DNA of 64,000 bases from an uncultured beta proteobacterium. GTDB lineage: Bacteria; Pseudomonadota; Gammaproteobacteria; Burkholderiales; Burkholderiaceae_C. Below the pieces are notes generated by a model, which saw only the letters and a list, made by a program, of their open reading frames with translations, made no database searches and had not been told where the DNA came from. The position numbers were made by a program, and so were the translations under genes. The DNA lies in assembly GCA_903832285.1 (NCBI GenBank), contig CAILAY010000009.1, forward strand, positions 186,001-250,000, given 5' to 3'. Positions 57,313 to 64,000 of the stretch are shown piece by piece; within the stretch, counting starts at the first letter, position 1; every line of letters starts with the position of its first letter.

Positions 57313-57783
57313 TTACAGCTCGGTCTGGAGTTGGCCCAGCAAGGCGGCGTGCACGCTGGCGTTGACTTCCTTGCGCAAAATCTGCTCCGCGCCCTTGACC
57401 GCGAGCGCTGCCACCTGTTCACGCAGCGCTTCGCGCGCCTTGACGCTTTGCTGCTCGGCTTCGACCTTGGCGGCAGCAATGATCTTGTTGCCCTCTTCGG
57501 TTGCCTTGGCTTTGGCTTCTTCCACGATGGCCTGACCACGACGTTCGGCATCGGCCAGGCGTGCCGTGGTTTCGGTGCGTGACCTCGCCAGCTCTTCTTC
57601 CACCCGCTTGTTGGCCGATGAAAGCTCGGACTTGGCCTTGTCGGCCGCCGCAAGGCCAGCCGCAATTTTGCTGGCACGTTCATCCAGGGCATTGGTGATA
57701 GGTGGCCACACGAATTTCATCGTGAACAGCGCCAGCAATGCGAAGACGATCATTGACGCCAGCAGGGTTGCATTAATGTTCAC
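57313..57783 (-). CDS. atpF: ATP synthase b subunit
   Basis: A 156-residue F0 stator subunit with one N-terminal membrane helix ([22 protein letters not shown]) and a long charged helix rich in Ala, Glu and Arg. Length matches the betaproteobacterial form. Confidence 0.96.
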   Translation of the reverse strand: MNINATLLASMIVFALLALFTMKFVWPPITNALDERASKIAAGLAAADKAKSELSSANKRVEEELARSRTETTARLADAERRGQAIVEEAKAKATEEGNKIIAAAKVEAEQQSVKAREALREQVAALAVKGAEQILRKEVNASVHAALLGQLQTEL

Positions 57784-57817
57784 AGTAGATCTCCCTCAAC
57801 GTTTGTTGTCGACGGGA

Positions 57818-58165
<348 letters not shown>

Positions 58166-59077
58166 TCAATGCGCGTCGTGCGCTTGCCCTATGTAGACCA
58201 GGGTCAACATCATGAACACAAATGCCTGCAAAACAATGATCAGTATGTGGAATACGGACCACGCCCAACCTGCCACTACGTTGAGCAACAGTAACAACAG
58301 ATCCCCAGGCTGAAATGAAAACGCCCAGGCGCCGGCCAGCAGCGCGATCAGCATGAAAATCAGCTCACCAGCGTACATATTGCCGAACAACCGCATGCCA
58401 TGGGACACGGTCTTGGCCACGAACTCCATCAACTGCATCGCCAGATTGGCGCATCCGAGGACGACGGCAAACAGGGGGTTCTTGCTCGTGCCAAAAGGTG
58501 CGACCACCAGCTCGTGGGCCCAGCCGCCCACACCCTTGATGCGCAGGTTGTAGAACAGGCACAGCAGCAGGACAGAGACCGACATGCCCATGGTCATGGA
58601 CAGGTCGGCGGTGGGAACCACGCGTAAGAAGGCATGGTGCGCATCGTGCCCGGTCGCGCCGTAGATCCAGCTCCACGCCAGCGGCAGCAGGTCCAGTGGC
58701 AACAGATCCATCGCGTTCAACAGGAAGATCCACACGAACACGGTCAGCGCCAGGGGCGCGACCAACTTGCGACTGGCGGCGTTGTGAACAATGGATTTGG
58801 CTTGAGAGTCGACCATCTCAAACAGGATTTCCACCGCTGCCTGGAACCGGCCAGGCACGCCAGACGTGGCCCGACTCGCGGCGCGCCAGAGGAAGAAGCA
58901 GGCCAGCGCACCCAGAAGGACCGAGAAGAACACCGAATCAAAATTGAGAATGCTGAAATCGACAATCTTGGCCTGAGGCTCAGTCAGAGATTGGCCCGTG
59001 CGCCAATCGATCTGCCAGTGCGTCAGGTGATGCACGATATATTCACTGGACGAAGGTGCGTGTTCTTCTGCGGACAT
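58166..59077 (-). CDS. atpB: ATP synthase a subunit
   Basis: A 303-residue F0 subunit with about five or six helices. The key arginine lies in the HGMRLFGNMYAGELIF segment. The betaproteobacterial N-terminal extension (SEYIVHHLTHWQ) is present. Confidence 0.96.
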   Translation of the reverse strand: MSAEEHAPSSSEYIVHHLTHWQIDWRTGQSLTEPQAKIVDFSILNFDSVFFSVLLGALACFFLWRAASRATSGVPGRFQAAVEILFEMVDSQAKSIVHNAASRKLVAPLALTVFVWIFLLNAMDLLPLDLLPLAWSWIYGATGHDAHHAFLRVVPTADLSMTMGMSVSVLLLCLFYNLRIKGVGGWAHELVVAPFGTSKNPLFAVVLGCANLAMQLMEFVAKTVSHGMRLFGNMYAGELIFMLIALLAGAWAFSFQPGDLLLLLLNVVAGWAWSVFHILIIVLQAFVFMMLTLVYIGQAHDAH

Positions 59078-59087
59078 GGTTCAATCT

Positions 59088-59570
59088 TTAAACAGTTTTA
59101 CGTTTCGGCCACCTGGCCAGCGCCAGCCAATACATCTTCATGCTGACGATCAGGCCCACCAGCAAGGCCAACCAGTCCAGATCAGAAACCAGATGTGGTG
59201 CCGCGAGCAGCATCCCCACACTGACGGTAATCTTGACCACTTCCCACATAAAAAATCCAAATCCGGCCGTGGTCGCGTTCAGCGAGGAGAACCGGCTCGT
59301 CAATCCGCGCGCAAACAGCGCCGCCGGTATCACCACAGTCAGTGCCCCGAAGGCCGCAGACCAGGCGGCATTGCTTCTGCCTGTCGTTCCCCAGGCTGTC
59401 AATGCAACCACTCCCCCCGCCACAACTTGGGCTGCAATCACCCTCCAGGGTGATACCAAACGCATCAAGGGGCGCAACTCTTGCGCTTGTTCAGCCGATA
59501 ACGGCTTGAACTCCGCCCCAAACCCACCCGGCTCGTTTTCTGATTCATCGTGCAACGCCATTGTCACCAT
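59088..59570 (-). CDS. atpI: ATP synthase subunit I
   Basis: A 160-residue protein with four membrane helices, matching AtpI in size and place at the head of the operon (LRPLMRLVSPWRVIAAQVVAGG, then GLIVSMKMYWLALARWPKRK). It helps assemble the c ring and handles magnesium in some species. The start is uncertain: ATG at 59570 is used; 59561 is also possible. Confidence 0.82.
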   Translation of the reverse strand: MVTMALHDESENEPGGFGAEFKPLSAEQAQELRPLMRLVSPWRVIAAQVVAGGVVALTAWGTTGRSNAAWSAAFGALTVVIPAALFARGLTSRFSSLNATTAGFGFFMWEVVKITVSVGMLLAAPHLVSDLDWLALLVGLIVSMKMYWLALARWPKRKTV

Positions 59571-59617
59571 CAAAAATTACAGCCAAGTTACGTTTTGAGA
59601 GTGTCGCAAAGCCTTTG

Positions 59618-59623
59618 ATTATA
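59618..59623 (-). promoter_or_regulatory. Probable -10 box of the atp operon promoter
   Basis: A perfect TATAAT on the minus strand, 48 bp before atpI. No good -35 hexamer is found at the usual distance. The 282-bp gap between atpI and the phaM-like gene contains nothing else I can name. Confidence 0.45.
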
Positions 59624-59855
59624 TGGGTAAACCCGTGGATTTTCTGCCCAACCCCGACAGTCGCGCAGCAGCGGCTAACGCGAGCGGCGGCATGGGTGTG
59701 CAGGCGGCGCGCTACCAAATTGTGCGGTCCCTCAGTGTGAAGCGGAGTATCCTTGCATTGCGCTGGTGGCGTAGCAGAATAAGTTGCCGACGCTGGGTGC
59801 AGACCCGGGCGATGGGTGGTATCAAGGCTTGTCCGCAATCGATTGGAGCTGAAAT

Positions 59856-60506
59856 ATGAGCGATTCACAGAATTCCGGGTTTGGGAAATTCGTCCCCGGA
59901 TTTGATTTTCTTCAGAACTTGGCCAAAGGCGCGACGCAAACCATCCCGCAAATGCCCAACTTGGCAAATTGGGTGGCACCCACCTTGAACGTGGAAGAAC
60001 TAGACAAGCGCATCGAAGAACTCAAGGCGGTGCATTTCTGGCTCGAACAAAATTCCCGGGCCTTGGGCGCCACGGTGCAGGCGCTGGAAGTGCAGAAGAT
60101 GACGCTGGCGACTCTCAAAGGCATGAACTTCAACATGGGCGACGTGGCCAATGCGCTCAAACTCAAGGCCGCCGATACGGTGGCCAGCGGCATGCAGAAG
60201 GTGACCGAGACCGCAGCGGGTACTGCCCGCACCATTTCCAGTGTGGCTGCTGCCGTGACGGCTCCGGCGCCCAAGAACAAGGCCAAAGCGGCAGAAGGCG
60301 CCACGCAAGGGATGGCAGACCCGATGCAATGGTGGGGGGCGCTGACACAGCAGTTCCAGCAGATCGCAGCTACCGCCATGAAGGACGCGGCCAAGCAAAC
60401 GGCAGTCGATGTCACCAAACATGTGGCCAAGCAGGCGGTGAAGGCGGCGGTGAAGAGGGCCTCGGGTTCGGCAGCCAAGAAGGCGCCGCCGCGCAAACGT
60501 GCTTAG
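59856..60506 (+). CDS. phaM: PhaM-like polyhydroxyalkanoate granule-associated protein
   Basis: A 216-residue protein matching PhaM of Ralstonia-type bacteria: FDFLQNLAKGATQTIPQMPN, then APTLNVEELDKRIEELKAVHFWLEQN and the helix ALEVQKMTLATLKGMNF. The C-terminus is a histone-H1-like Lys/Ala/Arg tail (AKKAPPRKRA). PhaM activates PHB synthase and tethers granules to the nucleoid through this basic tail. GGAG precedes the ATG. No phaC, phaA or phaB is in the window. Confidence 0.9.
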   Translation: MSDSQNSGFGKFVPGFDFLQNLAKGATQTIPQMPNLANWVAPTLNVEELDKRIEELKAVHFWLEQNSRALGATVQALEVQKMTLATLKGMNFNMGDVANALKLKAADTVASGMQKVTETAAGTARTISSVAAAVTAPAPKNKAKAAEGATQGMADPMQWWGALTQQFQQIAATAMKDAAKQTAVDVTKHVAKQAVKAAVKRASGSAAKKAPPRKRA

Positions 60507-60544
60507 TTGGTGGCGCAGGTCGGGTCAGCGTAGCAAAGGTTTCT

Positions 60545-60660
60545 GGGGCAGAGAAAAACTCGCCGCACGTAGCTCTCGGTCTGTCCCACAAGGAACATCC
60601 GACAGCTACGATCAGTTGGGGACAGAGCAAAGCTCGCTTCGCGTAACTCTTGGTCTGTCC
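60545..60660. repeat. Pair of about 42-bp hairpin repeats between phaM and metH
   Basis: Two roughly 80 percent identical units at 60545-60587 and 60618-60660, each starting GGGGCAGAG or GGGGACAGAG and ending GGTCTGTCC. In the second unit GGACAGA and TCTGTCC form a 7-bp stem; in the first the left arm has lost one base, so its stem is weaker. They sit between the ends of two convergent genes and may end transcription or be a dispersed REP-like element. Confidence 0.7.
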
Positions 60661-60668
60661 TGCAAAGT

Positions 60669-63407
60669 TTAGAGATTCGGTGCCAGCAATCGCTGCAGTT
60701 CCTGCGGGTTTTCGCCCCGGCGACGGGCCAGATCCTGTAGCTGGTCGTCGGCTATCTTCCCCACGTTGAAGTAGCAGCTTTTGGGGTGGCTGAAGTAAAA
60801 GCCGCTCACGCTCGCGGCCGGGGTCATGGCTAGGCTCTCGGTCAGACCCATGCCGATTTCCCCGCACTGCAATTGCCAGAATATGTCGCGTTTCACGCTG
60901 TGGTCTGGGCACGCCGGGTAGCCCGGTGCGGGGCGTATGCCGCGGTATTTCTCGGCGATCAAATCTTCCTTGGTCAGGGCCTCGTCTGCGGCGTAGCCCC
61001 AAAGGTCCGTGCGAACGCGTTGGTGCAGCGCCTCGGCGAAGGCCTCGGCCAAGCGGTCCGCCAGCGCCTTGAACATGATGGCTGAGTAGTCGTCGTTCGC
61101 CGCCAAGAAGGCCCGTTCCTTCTTCTCCACGCCCAAGCCAGAGGTGAGGGCGAACAGTCCCACATAGTCCTTGATGCCGCTGCCTTTGGGCGCGACAAAG
61201 TCTGCCAGGCAACGGCTGGGCAGTTGCACACCGTCGATCACCTGCTTCTCGGTCTGTTGGCGCAGGCCATACCAGGTGAAGGCGACCTTGCTGCGTCTTT
61301 CGTCGGTGTAGAACTCGATATCGTCCTTCACAGAATTGGCGGGGTAGAAACCGAGCACCGCGCTGGCCGCGAGCCAACGTCCCTCGATCAGGCGCTTGAG
61401 CATGGCTTGGGCGTCGGCAAAGACGCGCTGCGCCTCCACGCCCACCACATCGTCGTGCAGAATCTGCGGGTAGCGGCCGGCAAGATCCCAGATCTGGAAG
61501 AAGGGTCCCCAATCAATGTATTGGGCCAGTTCCGCCAGATCGAAGTTCTTGAAGACACGCCGCCCCAAGTACTTCGGCACCGGTGGCTGATAGCTGCTCC
61601 AGTCAATCAGTGTATTGTTCGTGCGCGCCTTTTCCAGAGGCCACAGCGGCGTTTGCTTCTTGTTGGCGTGCTGTTCGCGCACCTTTTCGTCGTCGGCCTT
61701 GAGTTCTTCCAAGTATTGCGCCGAATGTTCACCCAGCAGACGCTGTGCGACACCCACGCTGCGCGAGGCGTCGGGCACGTACACGACGGGTCCTTCATAG
61801 TGCGGAGAAATCTTCACGGCCGTGTGCACACGGCTGGTGGTGGCGCCGCCGATGAGCAAAGGGATCTTGCGCACGCGGAAGTAGTCGTCCTTCTGCATCT
61901 CGGCCGCCACGACCTGCATCTCTTCCAGACTCGGGGTGATGAGTCCGGACAAGCCCACGATGTCCACGCCCTCGACCTTGGCGCGGGCCAGGATCTCATG
62001 GCAGGGCACCATCACGCCCAGGTTGATGACCTCGAAATTGTTGCACTGCAGGACCACGGTAACAATGTTCTTGCCGATGTCGTGCACGTCGCCCTTGACC
62101 GTGGCAATGATGATCTTGCCCTTGGCCTTGACGTCTTGTCCGGCGGCGGCCTGCAGCAGTTTTTCTTCTTCGATGTAGGGCAGCAGATGTGCCACGGCCT
62201 GCTTCATCACGCGGGCTGACTTCACCACCTGGGGCAAGAACATCTTGCCCTGACCGAACAAGTCGCCCACGACGTTCATGCCATCCATGAGCGGGCCTTC
62301 GATCACGTGCAATGGGCGCCCACCCTTTGCCAGGATGTCGCGATAGGCTTCCTCGGTGTCCTGGACGATGAAGTCGGTGATGCCGTGCACCAGGGCGTGC
62401 GACAGGCGTTGCCCCACGCTGACGCGCTGCTCGGCAGTGCCGCGCCATTCGTTCTTCTTGCTGTCGTCCTTGGCCGCGCCCTTGGCGTTGTCGGCGATTT
62501 CGACCAGGCGCTCACCGGCATCGGGGCGAAGGTTCAGCACCACGTCTTCCACGCGCTCGCGCAGCACTGGATCGAGGTCGTCATAGACGCCGACCATGCC
62601 AGCGTTGACGATGCCCATGTCCATGCCAGCCTTCACCGCGTGGTACAAAAACACGGTGTGAATCGCTTCGCGCACCGGGTCGTTGCCACGAAAACTGAAG
62701 GACACATTGGACACGCCGCCCGATACCTTGGCGCCGGGCAAATGCTGCTTGATCCAGCGCGTGGCTTCGATGAAGTCCACGGCGTAGTTGTTGTGCTCCT
62801 CAATGCCGGTGGCGATGGCGAAGATGTTGGGGTCGAAGATGATGTCTTCTGGCGGGAAATCCACCTGGTCTACCAGAATGCGGTAGGCACGCGCGCAAAT
62901 ATCGATCTTGCGCTGGTAGGTGTCGGCCTGGCCCTGCTCGTCAAATGCCATCACGACGGCGGCAGCGCCGTAGCGCCGCAGCAAACGCGCCTGGTGCTTG
63001 AACTCGTCCACACCGGCCTTCATGCTGATGGAATTCACGACCGCCTTGCCCTGCACGCAGCGCAGACCCGCCTCAATCACTTCCCACTTGGACGAGTCGA
63101 TCATGATGGGCACGCGCGCAATGTCGGGCTCGCTGGCGATCAAGTTCAGGAATCGCACCATCGCTGCCTTGCTGTCGAGCATGGCCTCGTCCATGTTGAT
63201 GTCGATGATTTGCGCGCCGTTCTCCACCTGCTGGCGCGCGACGGCCAGCGCCTGTTCGTACTCGCCGTTCAGGATCATGCGGGCGAAGACCTTGGAGCCG
63301 GTGACGTTGGTGCGTTCGCCGATGTTGACGAACAGCGTTTGCTTGTCGATGCGCACCGGCTCCAGGCCGGACAAGCGCAAAGGGGGAGTGGCGGTAACTT
63401 CGGACAT
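60669..63407 (-). CDS. metH: Cobalamin-dependent methionine synthase lacking the homocysteine domain
   Basis: A 912-residue protein that begins directly with the pterin-binding domain ([19 protein letters not shown]). The cobalamin domain has [11 protein letters not shown] with the cobalt-ligand histidine, and the SAM reactivation domain ends [13 protein letters not shown]. The usual N-terminal homocysteine-binding barrel (about 350 residues in E. coli MetH) is absent. Related betaproteobacteria encode it as a separate gene, often next door; here the upstream neighbour is tgt, so it must lie elsewhere. The ATG at 63407 follows AGGTGAG. A SAH riboswitch precedes it. Confidence 0.95.
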   Translation of the reverse strand: MSEVTATPPLRLSGLEPVRIDKQTLFVNIGERTNVTGSKVFARMILNGEYEQALAVARQQVENGAQIIDINMDEAMLDSKAAMVRFLNLIASEPDIARVPIMIDSSKWEVIEAGLRCVQGKAVVNSISMKAGVDEFKHQARLLRRYGAAAVVMAFDEQGQADTYQRKIDICARAYRILVDQVDFPPEDIIFDPNIFAIATGIEEHNNYAVDFIEATRWIKQHLPGAKVSGGVSNVSFSFRGNDPVREAIHTVFLYHAVKAGMDMGIVNAGMVGVYDDLDPVLRERVEDVVLNLRPDAGERLVEIADNAKGAAKDDSKKNEWRGTAEQRVSVGQRLSHALVHGITDFIVQDTEEAYRDILAKGGRPLHVIEGPLMDGMNVVGDLFGQGKMFLPQVVKSARVMKQAVAHLLPYIEEEKLLQAAAGQDVKAKGKIIIATVKGDVHDIGKNIVTVVLQCNNFEVINLGVMVPCHEILARAKVEGVDIVGLSGLITPSLEEMQVVAAEMQKDDYFRVRKIPLLIGGATTSRVHTAVKISPHYEGPVVYVPDASRSVGVAQRLLGEHSAQYLEELKADDEKVREQHANKKQTPLWPLEKARTNNTLIDWSSYQPPVPKYLGRRVFKNFDLAELAQYIDWGPFFQIWDLAGRYPQILHDDVVGVEAQRVFADAQAMLKRLIEGRWLAASAVLGFYPANSVKDDIEFYTDERRSKVAFTWYGLRQQTEKQVIDGVQLPSRCLADFVAPKGSGIKDYVGLFALTSGLGVEKKERAFLAANDDYSAIMFKALADRLAEAFAEALHQRVRTDLWGYAADEALTKEDLIAEKYRGIRPAPGYPACPDHSVKRDIFWQLQCGEIGMGLTESLAMTPAASVSGFYFSHPKSCYFNVGKIADDQLQDLARRRGENPQELQRLLAPNL

Positions 63408-63447
63408 GGATCTCACCTGGAATGCCATCATTCAATGGCGTGGGGCA

Positions 63448-63519
63448 GGTGAGCGTCGTTGATGCATCCAAGCCTGGCGGGCCAGAACGTGGTCTGTGGC
63501 CCGCTGCAACGCTCCTTGG
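63448..63519 (-). promoter_or_regulatory. S-adenosylhomocysteine (SAH) riboswitch in the metH leader
   Basis: Read on the minus strand, the element begins CCAAGGAGCGTTGCA, has a GC-rich hairpin (GCGGGCC with GGCCCGC), then CCAGGCTTGG closing the first stem, and ends AACGACGCTCACC. GAGCG and CGCTC form the pseudoknot. This matches the SAH riboswitch consensus (GAGGAGCGCUGC...CCAGGCUC...AACGGCGCUCACC) at almost every conserved position. It ends 41 bases before the metH start. SAH riboswitches turn on recycling genes when SAH builds up. Confidence 0.92.
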
Positions 63520-63531
63520 AATTGCGCAATT

Positions 63532-64000
<469 letters not shown>

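Noticed and set aside
59623-59859. Small plus-strand frame between atpI and phaM
   Set aside because: No ribosome site, odd composition and no recognisable motif; it covers the atp promoter region.

Overview
The window looks like a chromosomal segment of a GC-rich betaproteobacterium, most likely a Comamonadaceae-type member of the Burkholderiales. The evidence is the gene order mnmG / rsmG / LysE exporter / parA / parB, a PhaM-like granule protein, a methionine synthase lacking its homocysteine domain behind an S-adenosylhomocysteine (SAH) riboswitch, and uniformly GC-rich coding sequence. I see no rRNA or tRNA genes and no CRISPR array. Both ends cut genes: ccoG at the left, tgt at the right.

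Layout. 0-6.5 kb: the 5' part of ccoG, then a MocR-type regulator divergent from a tightly overlapping five-gene set (LysE exporter, EamA exporter, aminotransferase, PhzF-like protein, threonine-dehydratase-like enzyme) that looks like an amino-acid catabolism/export operon. 6.5-14.2 kb: an orphan GH127 glycosidase, then on the minus strand DUF1800, DUF1501, a secreted trypsin-like protease and an FHA membrane protein. 14.4-19.2 kb: a Fur-controlled feoAB pair, the wreck of a CheB/CheR-type sensor gene, a lipid kinase, and cobalamin adenosyltransferase. 19.2-23.7 kb: an ABC importer (ATPase, two permeases, NMT1/THI5-type binding protein) with a RutR-like regulator. 23.7-31 kb: mnmG, rsmG, parA, parB and neighbours, with two parS sites inside mnmG and rsmG.

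31.3-34.3 kb is a complete IS21-family element with TG...CA ends, a 6-bp target duplication, istA and istB, and arrays of 23-bp terminal repeats. 34.5-40 kb: a small outer-membrane-like protein, a Crp-type regulator followed by a near-perfect Crp-type operator and a DUF2892 gene, rdgC, a Spy-like protein, DUF2788, a UbiM-like ubiquinone hydroxylase and NnrU. An unusual AT-rich gap (39976-40352) precedes the glutaryl-CoA dehydrogenase / CoA-transferase / SUI1 / DUF3820 set. 43.4-52 kb: aldo-keto reductase, DMT transporter, flavin reductase, a MacAB-like efflux set, a cytochrome c, hydrolase and small conserved proteins, and a broken lemA.

52.3-59.6 kb is the full ATP synthase operon (atpI-B-E-F-H-A-G-D-C, minus strand) with a strong terminator after atpC. 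PhaM follows, then metH with its SAH riboswitch, and the 3' end of tgt.

Most noteworthy: the identical operator palindrome shared by ccoG and the DUF2892 gene at the same distance from both starts; parS sites embedded in mnmG/rsmG; the SAH riboswitch on a truncated-type metH; the intact IS21 element with its repeat arrays; and the AT-rich island with DnaA-box-like repeats. None of these proves a wholly new system; the operator pair and the DUF1800/DUF1501/protease/FHA set are the best leads.
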